Source: Liolophura sinensis
Taxonomy: Eukaryota; Mollusca; Polyplacophora; Chitonida; Chitonidae
Reading direction: 5' to 3'
Length of the DNA: 64,000 nucleotides
Assembly (NCBI RefSeq): GCF_032854445.1
Contig: NC_088301.1
Coordinates: 40,781,187-40,845,186 of the forward strand
The notes under the pieces are model-generated. The model did no database searches. It was not told where the DNA came from and was given only the letters and a program-made list of their open reading frames with translations. A program made the position numbers and the translations under genes. Shown here one piece after another: positions 11,701-26,700 of the stretch; the first letter of the stretch is position 1, and each line of letters opens with the position of its first letter.

Positions 11701-14700
11701 TAAAGTGAAACAGTTGTGCTAATTACCTTGGTTAAAGTCTTGCTTAAAAACTTGTACGAAGAGGTATGTTAAATGAAATTTGTCATACCCTTTACCTTAT
11801 TAAAACTGAAATAATGTTTCTGTTACCTTATGAAATCCTATATTTCCTAATCTCAAAATCATTAAATTCTTGTGTTATTAAATGTTTCAGTGTGTGGATC
11901 CCAAAAAGTTGCAGAACACATCCAACTACCGCCAGCTTATTTCCTTTGTGGATGACCTCAACGTGCCAGAAGCCATGGCTAGTGTTTCTTCCGGACCAAA
12001 GTTTGATCTCAGTCGTGAAAGATTCACTATCTGCTCCAAACTTTGCTCAACAAAATTTACACAAAAAGGCAAGTAGATTTCACCTTGCAATCATCGTGGT
12101 AGCTGAGGAGTTAAAGTATATTTTCGAGTAAAGAAAAGTACAGCACATGGTACATTATAAGTGAATAGGTTTCGGTTCAGTGTCATGGTTCAGTACACAG
12201 TACATTATTGCAGGTCCTAAAATGATAGTTTTAGTTTAACGAAACCAATAAACATAAATTTGTATAAAACAACACATACATTCTAATACAACGTTGCTTA
12301 CAGTGTACAAATCATTTGACTGTTTCTCTTTTCAGCGGACCTTATGGCTGTTCTCCAGTGGAAACGAAACCCTAAATATCTTCCAGCCATATTGGAAAAG
12401 TTACAAAACCTGGAGGGTGGAGAAATGGTGCAGGTTGTCACCTACCTTATTTTCATAGAGAGTGATCTTGTTTGTTCAATATTAATGGCTCAAGTATAAA
12501 CTGTTTAGAAACAATAGGATTTATCATTTCTGAGCAACATTGTATTCAGATTGTTTTTATTATCACTGCCTGGCCTACAGTATCATTCTTGTTTATATGT
12601 TTTATTTCATGGTATGTTATATTTTAATGTTACAGTTTTTGCAAGATATCCTGGATGCAGTATTTGATATGTTTGGATCACACATGTCCAATGCTGCTCA
12701 CAATTCACCTCAGGTTTTCAATGCCCTGGTAAGTATTTGTATTTTCTCTGTGAAACTATTTTTGTTATGTTTTTTCTGTGCCCTCTTAGTATGAAAAATA
12801 AACTTATGAACAAATTTTACATTGTTTTCAGGTGTACATTTTGAACCTACTGAAGAAGCCTGAATTTGAAAACTTTATCCCAGTGTTAGACACCTACATA
12901 GCAAAGACCTTTTCAGCATCAGCCTTGTACAAGTGAGTTGTTTCTCCCACCAAATACTGTAGGGAAGGCTTTCTGGAATGATGAAAAAAAAGATGATTCA
13001 CTCTTTTAATTCAAACTTTCAATGAGAAAATATACTCTACACCTATTTCAGGATGCCAGTCAAGTCAAGTGTAATTTCTAGAAACGTCAGTTATTGATTT
13101 ATTTGTTTAAATGTGGTCTGTTTCCTGCCTGGTTGATCAGTCAGTATAACCACTAACTCTGATGTTCTTGTAACTTTTCTATAGATAGTTACTTGTCCTC
13201 CAAAATTTAAGCTCCCTCAGGTAATGGGAATGTGCACAAGATGTTGGTACCACTATGTAAACCTACTATTATCATATCTCCTTTTTAGAGATTTGATCCA
13301 ATGTATAAAGGACAAAGTTCATCAGGGTTCAGAGAGTAGAAGAGTGCCCAACCTGTTGACAACCTTTGAGGTAGGACATCACACTGTGGTCTTTTGTAGA
13401 GCATCAGCCATATGATTGGCCTTTGTAAGATATGGGACTCTAGCTTACACTTGACCCATTCTATTTATTTATTTATTTGATTGATTTATCTTTTAAGCTT
13501 GTCTGTTGACATCTACCTGTTATGGGGCAACTGCTTGTAATTCAACACATACTTGAAGGCTATCTGTCTGTTAATAGGTGTTTGTGTGGCTGTTCTTGCG
13601 TGCAATGACCTTTATATATGGAAAATAACTATTTACTGATGTATCCTTGTACAGTCTAGAGCCCAACTTTAATACACAGCTTTTTGTTGATGAAATTGAC
13701 TTCAATTATACAGTAATTTTAATATCTCCAATGACAGCCAAAATACATCATGTTTTTTTTTTCAGTCTCTAGCCCAGACTAATTTTATTGTTTATAGCAT
13801 TCTGCCTGTCCTTGTTAACCAGCTACAGATTGTCTCTCACCATGACTTTCTAACATGTGTTTCATCATTTTTAACTAATAAATGACTTGCATTTAAGTAA
13901 AACCCAAAGCATTGCAGCATAGACAAAGTTTTGGTCCTGTTACAGTCATTTGCTTTCCCTTGAAACAGTGAATCAATGGGGCTTTTTCAGGCACAGTAGA
14001 TGTTTATAATACGGCCATTGATTTGTCATTGATTCCTGGGCAGTGTTTTATTGTAATCCTACATTTCTGAGTATTGAGTAATCATCTTTGCAGAAGGGGA
14101 AATAAATTCAACACTTCTTGTCAAAACAATGTTGTCTTGTTGTAGGTGTTGGATTACCTGTTCAAGATCTTGGTGAGGTCTCGGGAGCTCTCCAGGTAAC
14201 ATAATTTTCAATATATTTTTTTCAGTGTCGTTATTTCTTTCACGTTAGATTGTTTGTGATTTTCTCTTTGATCACACTTACCTTGAAGAACTATGTATTC
14301 ATGATGCAATGATTTCTGTCCCTATCTTTGTGCATTTGTAACTTGTCTGGACATGTCCCCTTGTCAGGTCCATGAGTGTAGAGGGAGATGAAAACTTTAA
14401 GGAGGAGATCTCAAAGCTTTTCAAAGAAATGCACAACTTCATTGCTCTTGATTTTGATGGGCTTCAAATGGCCCAGGTATGTATATTGGTTATCCTCTGT
14501 TATGTGGTTAACAAAATCAAATACTGCAGGTATGTTAAGGTGAGGATTATGGGTATTTATTAAATAGTGATAAACTAAACAAAATGGCATTCAGGGTAGT
14601 TGAAAATTGCAGGGATTTTTACATCAGTATGCTTACATGAGGGATTGTACTGGTCATGTCCCTGTCCTTTCAGTGTATCTTATCAAATACCACCATGTAC

Positions 14701-17700
14701 CCTATTATCCACGTATCGTTGTGAGTATTTCTGTAATTAATTACAGCGATCACTCCTGCTGCACTTGTTCAAGTGTTCTGAGGTGCTGGAGCACCTTCTG
14801 CCCAAGGAAGATGTCTGTAACCTGCTGTGTGACTTGGTTAGAGTCTCAAAAGATGGACGTGGAGGATGCCAACAGGCAAAAATCCAACTTCTTAGAGACT
14901 GTGTCAATTCAGATCTCTTCAGAATCAAAGGTAAGTGCTTCTTTTACTTACTACACCTGCACTTGTTAAGGCAAATTTTATCCTGTACCTCTTCAGTACT
15001 GATGTTCTAAACAAATGTGTCCTGTATGTCACCTGTACTGGCGTCTTAGGTAAATGTTTGCCTTACATCACATGTCCTGATGGCTTAAGTAAAAGTGTCC
15101 CTTAAATCACCTGACCTGATGTCTTAGGTAAATGTGTCCCTTATGTCACCTGTCCTGATTTCTTAAGTAAATGTGTCCTGTATGTCACCTGTACTGATGT
15201 CTTAGGTAAATGTGTCCTGTATTAATGTCTTTGCTAAATGTGTCCTGTACTGCTGTCTGAGGTAAATATATTCTGTACTGATGTCTTAGGTAAATGTGTC
15301 GTGTGCTGATGTCTTAGGTAAATGTGTCCTGCACTGGTGTCTTAGGTAAATGTGCCCTGTATCGGTTTCTAAAGTAAATGTGTCCTGCACCGGTGTCTGA
15401 GGTAAATGTGTCGTGTGTTGATGTCTTTGGTAAATGTGTCCTGTACTGCTGTCTGAGGTAAATGTATTCTGTACTGATGTCTTAGGTAAATGTGTCCTGT
15501 GCTGATGTCTTAGGTAAATGTGTCCTGTAATGGTTTCCTAGGTGAATGTGTCCTGTACTGGTGTCGTAGGTAAATGTGTCTTGTACTGGTGTCTTAGGTA
15601 AATGTGTCCTGTACTGGTATCTTAGGTAAATGTATCCTGTACTGGTGTCTTTAAGAGGTAAATATGTCCTGTACTGATGTCTTGGGTAAATGTGTCATGT
15701 ACTGGTGTCTCAGGTAAATGTGTACTGTACTGGTGTCTTAGGTAAATGTGTCCTGTGATGGTGTCTTAGATAAATTTGTTCAGTACTGATGTCTTTAATA
15801 AGTAAATGTGTCCTGTACTGGTGTCTTAGGTAAATGTGCCCAGTACTGGTATCTTAGGTAAATGTATCCTACTGATGTCTTTAATAGGTAAATGTATCCT
15901 GTACTGGTGTCTTATGTAAATTTGTCCTCTAATGGTGGCTTTGGTAAATGTATCCTATACTGGTGTTTAAGGTAAATGTGTTCTATTTGTCACCTGTGCT
16001 GATCTCTTAAGTAAATGTGTCCTGTAAACGTACCTCACCTTAATTATGTCTTAGGTAATTGTGACATGTACCTGACCTGCACTGCTGTGTCCATTTTTGT
16101 GGCTTACCGTGTCAGGCAGCTGTTTGTGTACTTTTCCTTACGTTTATCACTGTTTTTGTTAAATCAATTTCGTATGTTTCATATTATGTTTCAACTCACT
16201 GTTCAACATTTATTTCATAAAAGAAGTGTATGTCTATGGCATGTAAACTTTTAATTATCTTTTTCTTGCTTTTAGACTGCCGAAATGTCTTACTGCCTGT
16301 GTGTAAATCCCAGATCAAAAAGTGCCTCATTCAAAAAGGAGACGTTAAACATTGTACAGACCTTTTGGGGGATATTTTGCACTGCCTTTCCACTTTAAAA
16401 GATGTAAGATATGTGGGTGTTTTCTCTGTGTTTGTAATACTTTTGTATGATTTGTTTTCCAGTTGAAAATATTATGGAAAATAGGTGTGTAGAAAGTGTC
16501 ATTCATGTTTAAGATTCTTACATGGAGTGTAAATTCACAGGATTTCAATACAGTGAATATAATATAATGAATACATGTATACATACAATATAGTCTTACC
16601 AACAGAGCATTAAACAGAGAAATGCAGATTTTACAGTGAGCTTCCAGTATCTACAGTTCACTGTGCCAGGTTGATTTGTGATACTGGTGTTTTCCCATAA
16701 GAGCACCTGCTTTGATATTGACCTTCTGACCAAGTGTGGCTTGAATGTCATCCAGTCACCGTTATCTCCATACACTCTCGCTTGTTTCAGGAGAAAGTAG
16801 CTGTGTACAGTGATGTCAGCACCCTGGTTCTGGCTCTGTTTGATGTTGTCCTCCAGACAGCGCAGCACTACCAAGCTCAGCATGATGACCCCGAACATAC
16901 CAAGGTCGTGGTGAGTAATGGCCTCCTGTATTCTCCAAACTAATGAAGGCGTTAAGCTATTGCACAGCCAAGCTCAGCACGACAACCATACCATTGTCCT
17001 GGTGAGTACAGTCCTACTGTACATACAAACCAACACAAGAAAACAAACTAATGAAGGCGTTAAGCTATTGCACAGCCAAGCTCAGCACGACAACCATACC
17101 ATTGTCCTGGTGAGTACAGTCCTACTGTACATACAAACCAACACAAGAAAACAAACTAATGAAGTCCTTAAGCTATTGCACTACCAAGCTCAGCAGAATG
17201 ACCCTGGACATACTAAAGTCATGTTGAGCACTGTCCTACCGTACAACCGAACCAACAAGACAACAAAAAACCTAATGAAATTTTTAAGCTATTGCACAGC
17301 CAAGCTCAGCACGACAACCATACCATTGTCCTGGTGAGTACAGTCCTACTGTACATACAAACCAACACAAGAAAACAAACTAATGAAGGCGTTAAGCTAT
17401 TGCACAGCCAAGCTCAGCACGACAACCATACCATTGTCCTGGTGAGTACAGTCCTACTGTACATACAAACCAACACAAGAAAACAAACTAATGAAGTCCT
17501 TAAGCTATTGCACTACCAAGCTCAGCAGAATGACCCTGGACATACTAAAGTCATGTTGAGCACTGTCCTACCGTACAACCGAACCAACAAGACAACAAAA
17601 AACCTAATGAAATTTTTAAGCTATTGCACAACCAAGCTCAGCACGACAACCATACCATTGTCCTGGTGAGTACAGTCCTACTGTACATACAAACCAACAC

Positions 17701-20700
17701 AAGAAAACAAACTAATGAAGTCCTTAAGCTATTGCACAACCAAGCTCAGCACAATGACCCTGAACATACTAATGTCAAGTTGAGTACGGTCCTACCGTAC
17801 AACCAAACCAACAAGACAACAAAAGAACTAATGACGTCCTCAAGCTATTGCACGACCAAGCTCAGAACGATGACCCTGAACATACTAATGTCAAGTTGAG
17901 TACGGTCCTACTGTCTAACCAAACCAACAAGACAACAAAAGAAGTAATGACGTCCTTAAGCTATTGCACGACCAAGCTCAGCACAATGACCCTGAACATA
18001 CTAATGTCAAGTTGAGTACGGTCCTACTGTCTAACCAAACCAACAAGACAACAAAAGAACTAATGACGTCCTCAAACTATTGCACGACCAAGCTCAGAAC
18101 GATGACCCTGAACATACTAATGTCAAGTTGAGTACGGTCCTACTGTCTAACCAAACCAACAAGACAACAAAAGAACTAATGACGTCCTTAAGCTATTGCA
18201 CGACCAAGCTCAGAACGATGACCCTGAACATACTAATGTCAAGTTGAGTACGGTCCTACTGTCTAACCAAACCAACAAGACAACAAACTAAGTAATGAAG
18301 TTGTTAATCTTTTGCATATCAAACTCATGATAACCTCAACATGATAACTTCAACATACCAAAGTATTATTTTGTGCGAATTGTGTATGTTTTTGTGTACA
18401 GGTATTACAATGAAATTTTCCATGGGATTGCTTTTTGCCACTCTCTGTCTGTTTAAATGCATCATTTCCATGATTTCAGGCTGTCCTGATTTTCTTGTTG
18501 AAAGCCAAAACTCTTTTCTGGCTCTAACATGATGTACTCAACATGATATGATTGAAATACAGTCCATCTGGCATATAAACCCTGAATCATTCAATCATTC
18601 ATTCAAGCTATACTCAAATGTAACATATGTGTCTTGTGTGGATTTCTTGTTTAGCCACCACTGGTGGCCTGTATCATTGAGATGTTGAAACTGATGGATG
18701 ACAGTCACTACAGCGAACTCCTGCAGTCGTACCCCAGGGGAAAACCTATGAAGGTATGCACCATAAACAGTGTTATCCTTTGTCGCTTGTCAGTAGAAAA
18801 TCTAGATTCTTATATCTGTGGGAAGATCAATTTAAATGTGCCCATGATATGACAAATATAAAGTTCTGTATAGTGTTAATAGTTACAATTTTACGACAGT
18901 GATATACTTAAGTCTTATATGTATTAATATATGTTTTTGGGTTTTTTTTTTTCAGCAATTTCTCACAAGAGTATTGACAACATTTCAAGAGCTCATTAAA
19001 GCAAACATTTTCCCCAAAGATTGGTTTGTGATGAAAATGGTGACTAACAAGTAAGTTTTGACTGTATAATTGTAAAATAATATTTGTAAGTTTTGTAGGT
19101 GGATCGCAAAATTATTTCTTTAGACACCATAACATTCTCAAAAGAAAATGATAATGCAGCATTAGTTTATGTATTATGTTACAGGATCATTATTAAGTCA
19201 GTTAATTCTAATAGATTTGCTGTTTCAATTTCACAGCAACTTTTATTATACATGTACAATGTTTAAATTATCTTTTTTTTCACAGTGTTATCCTGACGGC
19301 CGTCCAGTATTTTGCTCAAGCTCTGACAGATTATTTCCATGAGGATTTAGAGTTTGACTACCAGGTGAGCTGTATGCACTAGTTACACAGATGTGATGAA
19401 ACACCAGAGATTAGGAAGAGGATCTCCTACAAGAACAGTTTAAACTCTGCCAGAATGTGGTATTCAGAAAATGTTTGACCATAGCAATAGTAGCTACTAA
19501 TTTTGCATTAAAATGTAGCACATTTAGAAGCTTTATTGGAATGGAAGAATGGATCAGACTCTGATCTGGTGTTGTCTGGTGTGACGTGAGTGATATTTGG
19601 AACTTAAACATCAAAACAGCTGAGAATTGGCACTATTTTCAGTGATTTTCCCTTTTAAGCTACATCCATTGTTCAGATTGTCGCCATTTTTTTTTAGTTA
19701 AAATGTTGCAAGATATCGAAGGACACAGGAGGTGCTGATTCTTAATTGATCATGGCCTATTTTTGAGACAAGTCACAGCATGCGTACTGCTTTAAACATA
19801 TGTCATTGGAATTCTACATCGCAAATCGTATTCCCATTCACAGTAACTTGTAGCAAGAACAATGAAGAAGCTCAAGTAAAACATCAAGTAGGAAATGTTA
19901 CTTTAAAATGTTGCTGTTTCATCATTGACTGTAAAAAGAACCTGCTGCTTCAAACTGCAAAGGTCACTGTTGGTGGCTGGGTGGTAATTTGATGACAGCT
20001 GCATTGGTTTGACGAGTGTAGTAGCACCTGAAATACGAATGTGGCTTTTATAGGTTAAGAAAAGTCAGTGCAGGAGGCCTGAGTATTTGAAACAATTTTA
20101 TTGATAAAGTTGGTTCTCAGATGCCCAATCTGAACCGAAAAAAAAAAAAAAACAAACAAAGATTTCCCTCATTCCCCAAAAACATGACACACTCAGCTAA
20201 ACAGATACCTCAACAGTTTCTTGATGTATGTATTTGTCACTCTTTTTACACGATAGCCACTTGGAGAATGTTTATATCACTGCTTCCTATGCTATTGTGG
20301 GTAATTTTGTGTTCAGTGAGATGGAGTGTTTGTCTTTTAGGCCGTCTGGCCTTTGACTTCTTCACACATTGTCTTGTCAAGGACACATACAGCAGTTTAA
20401 GAAATCATTACCATGGCTGCACTTCATTTTCTCCAACCTCCCTGGCTTTTCATTTTAAATACTTTCCATTTCAGAATCACTCACGATCTGTAAGTTCTCA
20501 GAAGTTTGTTTCTCTGCATGATCAAATAAAGGCATCAGAATAAGTGGTACAACAGTTCCCGTGAATACCCTGTCAGAATGCTCATGTTGGACTGCCTTTG
20601 CTTTACTTGAAGTTTTTGCCTTCTTGCATGTAAAATTCGTCAGATACAATACATGCAATTAATTGTATTTTGTTGAAGAAAATGATACTTTTCCGACTTT

Positions 20701-23700
20701 CCTGTGGTCAAACGAAATATTAAATTCATAGATTGAGATGGATGTTGTCTTGGAAATGAGATGAGAAAGTGGGAAAGTGACATCACCAGAAACATCTGTA
20801 TTTGACATTCCAAGGATCAGTGCTTTCTTTCAGTCAACATCTTACCAGGTAGCACTTGCGATTATGAAATATTTGTACCCATTAAGTTGGATGCTCAATC
20901 AAAAAATGCAGGCAGTGTGGCAACTCTACTTCACCTCAATGGGCTAATCTGCTTAATGTGATTATTCTGGAAATGTGGCAATGGCTAAAGCAACATGACA
21001 TGTGGCTGGGGCGGGTGGTGTCGGAATGATAATGAGATATTATCGGCAAATAACTAGAGTCATATATTTCGTCTGGAAAGCTGATACAAGCAGCGTAATG
21101 AGATAGTACCAGCAATAACTAAAGGCATATACATATACTTCTCTAGGAATCAGATACAGGTAGCATAATGAGATATTACCGCACTAACTGAATGCATACA
21201 CTACTCTGGGAGGGAATACAACAGCATAATGCAATATTACTGGCAATAACTGAAGCCATATACTTCTCTAGGAAGGAGATATAGTCTGCATAATGAGATA
21301 GCCCTAGCAATAACTGAAGGTATACACTACTCTGGGACGGCTGCGATAGCGCCAGCCATTCTTCCCTTCGCCATGGTGGCTAACCTGGTCAGAGATTTTC
21401 CAACCATTTTGACAATTACATAGATATGACACAATTCAGAACTTGAAAACACAAAGGAAAGGTGGGAATCAATCAAAAAGAAAACAAAAAACCCACACCA
21501 GTGCCCAGTCACAGTGAGCTCCTCAAGCTCAGACTGGCTTCCGCTGCAGAGTTATGTTTGCAGATGGTCATGGATTTCCCCCACTCTATTGCTAGCCCCA
21601 GTCATGCAAATAAATTCTTGAGTACAGCGTGAAACATGAGTCAAATAAAAAAATAACAAAACCTGAAGTTAATAGTTATAGCCCTAGTCTCTCTTATCCT
21701 CTCAGAAGAATTCGCCACTTTAAGACAACTTGAATTTTTCCTGCTCGAGGACTACATGGTAAGGTGTAAAGGGGAGCAACTCAATACACACGATGGTCAT
21801 TTCCCCCGGACTCCGCCTGGTTTCCACCTACCATAATGCTGGCGACCATCGTATCAGTGAAATATTCTTGAGTACGGTGTAAAACACCAATCAAATAAAT
21901 AAATAAAACATGCATATACATGTTAATGCACACAGACCAAATGCTTTTCCTAGGTTATTTCCCTCGAATACGAAGCGCATGCATTAACAAGTACAGACTG
22001 AACTTCCGTAAGTTTCGGTTTGATGATGGTCAGTGTCCTGACATTATTGAATAAGAAGGTCTCTAAAACCAAATAATTTCAAACTGAAACTATGTTTGCT
22101 AAATACACAAATGGCGATCGGTAGCTCTAGCACAGGACAACAGCATAATGAGATATTACTGGCATTAACTGAAGTCATATACTTCTCTAGGGAGGGAATA
22201 ACTGAAGGCATATACTTTTCTAGGAAGGGAATAACTGAAGGCATATACTTCTCCAGGGAGGGAATAACTGAAGGCATATACTTCTCTAGGAAGGGAATAA
22301 CTGAAGGCATATACTTCTCTAGGGAGGGAATAACTGAAGGCATATACTTCTCTAGGAAGGGAATAACTGAAGGCATATACTTCTCTAGGAAGGGAATAAC
22401 TGAAGGCATATCATTTTCAAGGAAGGGAATAACTGAAGGCATATACTTCTCTAGGGAGGGAATAACTGAAGACATATACTTCTCTAGGGAGGGAATAACT
22501 GAAGGCATATACTTCTCTAGGAAGGGAATAACTGAAGGCATATACTTCTCTAGGGAGGGAATAACTGAAGGAATATACTTCTCTAGGAAGGGAATAACTG
22601 AAGGAATATACTTCCCTAGGAAGGGAATAACTGAAGGCATATACTTCTCTAGTAAGGGAATAACTGAAGGCATACAATAACTGAAGGCATAAATTTCTCT
22701 AGGAAGGGAATAATTGAAGGCATACCAGCACTAATCCACAATAATCATACAGTTGTTAAATAATGCCTCATGTTAAGCTCATCTCATAACATTACTAGCT
22801 TTGCATGCATGTAAAATGTGTACCAGATCCACTGTATGTTTGGTATGTAAAGGATTGTACTTAGAGTCAGTCACGTGATACGAGTAGATTCCTAGGTTAC
22901 CATCATAACATCATTGACCGATTCCGGAAAGACATTTCTGACTTAAGTAAAAATTTCTCACAGTGCTTGCTTTTGTGGTCATGGAAGTTGAAATTTTGAC
23001 ACATTTGTCTTAAGATAACATTGCAGAGATGGTAAAAAATTTAATCTACAGGGCTCAAAAATAAGCTGTAAAATCATATTTTAAAATTTGACTTAAGCCA
23101 AAACTGGCTTTGTGGAATCGGCCCCATATGTATATTTGTATGTGATGTCCATTTAGAAGGTTTAAGTTTTGTGCCCTTTTTTCTCCTTTTGGACTTGGTG
23201 TGGAAAATGTTTGAAATATGGTATGGACAGGAATGTTTTTCTTTGGTTAAATAAGCAGAAGAAGGCTGCATGTTCATGGATGTGCTTTCAGTGTTGGCTT
23301 GAGTAATCGCATCTTCCAATCCTGTACATGCATGTGGATAAAAACTAGCTACCAGTAGCCTGATATTTCATATTGCTTCATTATAGGTATATGCACATAA
23401 CAAACAATTCATAGAGGAATTCGTTCATTGAAATAGTTTTCTTTGTATATATATATTGCAGTATGTTTTTATCTTTCGATATCAACCTGTGCATTCATGA
23501 GAAAAAGTGCTTGTGCAGCAGTGATGATATTAGGACGTGTACTATATAGAACCTGCTGTGTCTGTTTCAGATCTGGAGTAGTTACTTCCACTTAGCTGTT
23601 GCTTTTATTACCCAGCCAAGCTTACAGCTTGGGGACTTCTCACAGGGAAAGAGAGAGATTGTCCTGGAAAGGTGACTATACCTACCCTAGTTCCTCAACC

Positions 23701-26700
23701 TTTTCGCAAGTGAAAGAGCAACTTTCAATGTAATTTATGCACATTTATAATTAGATTTCAGAGACAGAACTACATTGGTTGGATTGACCATTTTCAGGGC
23801 TTCGCAAAAAGTGTAATTTTATCAGTCTGCACAGAATAATGCTAAATTATTTATTCATCATAAAACTTGCACAATCTTTGTATGGACAATTGTCTTTCAG
23901 GAATTTATTTATCAGACAGAAAAATAGTTTGATAGACATGATCTTTATGGCATTGAGCTTTCTGCTTAAAACTCTCATACACATGTATATTGTGCAGATC
24001 AGTTCAGATCACATTCTGTATGGCATCATTGTGCAATCAGTCTATTTGTAATAAAACAATAATAGTGAAGGCTACTTCTTTGAAGAGCAAAATTGACAGA
24101 ACTTTGGTCAGCCATCAGATCATTATGTGGCCAGGGTGTTCAAAAAGGGCAAGTAGCAGACTGCAGACAGCTGTCTGCTGTCATCCTTGTAGCCGGCTAC
24201 TTTGAGTTTTCTTACTATTTAAATCAGTAGTAATCAATTCATCCGCCTGCTTTTGAACTCTTACCGCCTTCTCCAATTCTAAATGAAAACCCTGTATGGT
24301 ATTGTGCATCCCAAAATTACATACCTTTAGTGGATGTATTTCAGGAATGTGGAAGAAAAATATTTTAAATATGAAATTTTTTGAGCACATACATGAACAT
24401 ACCCTTGGAACATATAAGGTATTGGCATGAGGTAGGTCATAGTTATTCTTAGCAGTAGAGGTATGGCTGTGTATGTATAGATCAAGTTATGAACACCATT
24501 TTTTGTTTTGTTTTTTACAGATACGGGGACATGAGAGTTTTACTGGGCTTCCAGATACAGACTTTGTGGCAGTCCTTAGGTACTGTATGATAAATATTAT
24601 CCCTAATGTTGATCATCTGTGTGAAGTTTTGGGGACAACTGTATATTGAAAAACCTTACTAAACACTGCAGCCATTCTGGTGACTCCAAAACCTGATGTA
24701 TTTTCCCTTCAAAGGAAATGACATACATGATGTACCTCAAGAAGACTTTGTACCACGGAGCATGAGATGTGTGTCTGAAATGACAGAATACGCACAGAGC
24801 ATATATGTAGTATGGTGTGGTCTGTGGTCTTAACAGTATATTTTATACATGAGCAAAATGTAATAATGCCACAAACATGACTAGATATACTATAGGAACA
24901 AAGATCAAGAAAAAGTTATGCTTTCTGTTTTTATAGTTAAATACTATAAGTGAATCAGTGTTGGTTTTTGTTGATGATAGGAAACCACAAGCATTATTTC
25001 ATCCCGGACTTGGTTGGGCCCTTTTTGGAGATCACTTTAGTGCCCTCTGTGGAACTGAGGAAAGCCATGCTCCCTATCTTTTTTGACATGATGGAAAGTC
25101 AAATCAAGCACAAAGGCCATTGCAAAGAGGTCAGTAATGGACATTACCCAATGTTTCTTAGTAACTCTGTCTTGTGTGGGTTTTTGAGTAGGTAAGATTT
25201 GTTACTGGATCTGGTTGTGGACTTTTACATGTGGGGTTGTTTAATTCCCAGGAAGCAGTAATGGTCTCCGTGGCAACAGTCCTAGCTAAGGGGTTCTATG
25301 TTTCCAGAGATATCTTTCTTGTTTCGGGCTGTTATTTCTTTATACAGTTCACACTTTTTCTGCGGTTAAAATAGCAAAACTTTTTTTTGCTGAGAGTGCT
25401 GTACTGAAGCATTCTAATTGTTAATAGTCATACAGTGTGCCACTGAAGATATCATGTTATATATCAGACATTAAGTGTTGCTGTTGTTTTCTTTTTCTAG
25501 CTCGAGAACGAGATGATACTACAGCTCGATCAGTTGGTCACAAGTTACAAAGGGGACGTTGAAGTGAAGACAATGTTTGAAAACATGTAAGTGCATTATT
25601 TCTCAACCCCTGGTTCCCATGACTATGTTGAAGGAAACCTGAAATATCATTATTGATTGCCTGCTGTGTGAGATAGACAAGCCCAGGCAAGGTTGAATTT
25701 TAGACACCGTAGGTTAATTGCCCCTGTAATTAATTTGGAAATCACAATCTCCTGTTAGCCAAGTGACTTTCATTTTATGTGATTTAAAGGAGAAAAAAAA
25801 AAGAGTATGCATTTTCTCACAGGTGCATGCCATGAATAAAATTCTAATATGTACCTCAAGTCGATAAATTATAAATAAAGTCAGCGCCAAAATCCGCTGT
25901 GGGCGACTCCATTTTGCCTAAGAATTAGTCCTGAAATCTTCTGTGTTAGGAGGAGAATTGCCGTCGGAAGCTGCCAAAGTGCAGTTCGTACATTTGCGGT
26001 AGAACTCTCCTTCCCAGAAGGTAGCGAACGGTACAGTTCTTTTCGGGAAACCAGAATGTTGGACCTAGGTGCCAAGTTCACGTGAACAAGCCAGTAGTTT
26101 TAACGACTCTCATTGGCTGAGAGTCAACACACCCCCAGCTTAAATTACAGGGTGTTAAAGATGGAGGACACGATAGACTCAGCAATTTATGCCAGCTTTG
26201 CAGTTTTCAGGCTTTATGTGTATGGCACAGAAAAATCGTAAAATTATGCAGCAGGTACCACCAGATAGAAAAAAATGTGCTCTTTTCAGCCTATAGTGTC
26301 ATGTTTATAACATTTCCTCTCCTATAAGTGCAGGACAAGCCAACCAGACCTTGACCAATAAGGTCATTCAAATCTATCTTGGACTACAAACTTGGGTACA
26401 AACATCCAGTTCCAGATGGTATCAGTTGTGCTCTGTGCTATATCCTCCATTTATAATCCTAGTGGACTAATAAAGAAGTGCATGAATTTATTCAAAGTGC
26501 TTGGCATATTGCATGTATATCCAGCTAAAAACTGAGAGCATGACCCAGTATATGTTTCTTAAAAGTTTTCCCAAATCTGCTTCTCCATGATGAACTTTGT
26601 GTGTAAACTTTACTGTTAGTTCAGGCTGTAATTAATGACTACATTTGATATCTGTTGTCCTGTATTTTTAATTGTGTATACTTGTATGTTTTATCATGGC

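Larger units (their letters stand above)
19365..23570 (+). other. intron w24/w25, 4.2 kb
   Basis: Noncoding. Holds an A-run near 20140, the 33-bp repeat array in two parts (21040-21340 and 22140-22730) and two SINE-A copies between them. 19400-21000 and 22740-23560 show no recognisable feature. Confidence 0.85.

Noticed and set aside
12061-12080. GT donor at AAGTAG for exon w12
   Set aside because: It would shift the frame into w13; the GC donor keeps it.
16918-17899. Open frames of 91-139 codons with repeated [20 protein letters not shown]
   Set aside because: They are translations of the w21-derived minisatellite, not an independent gene.
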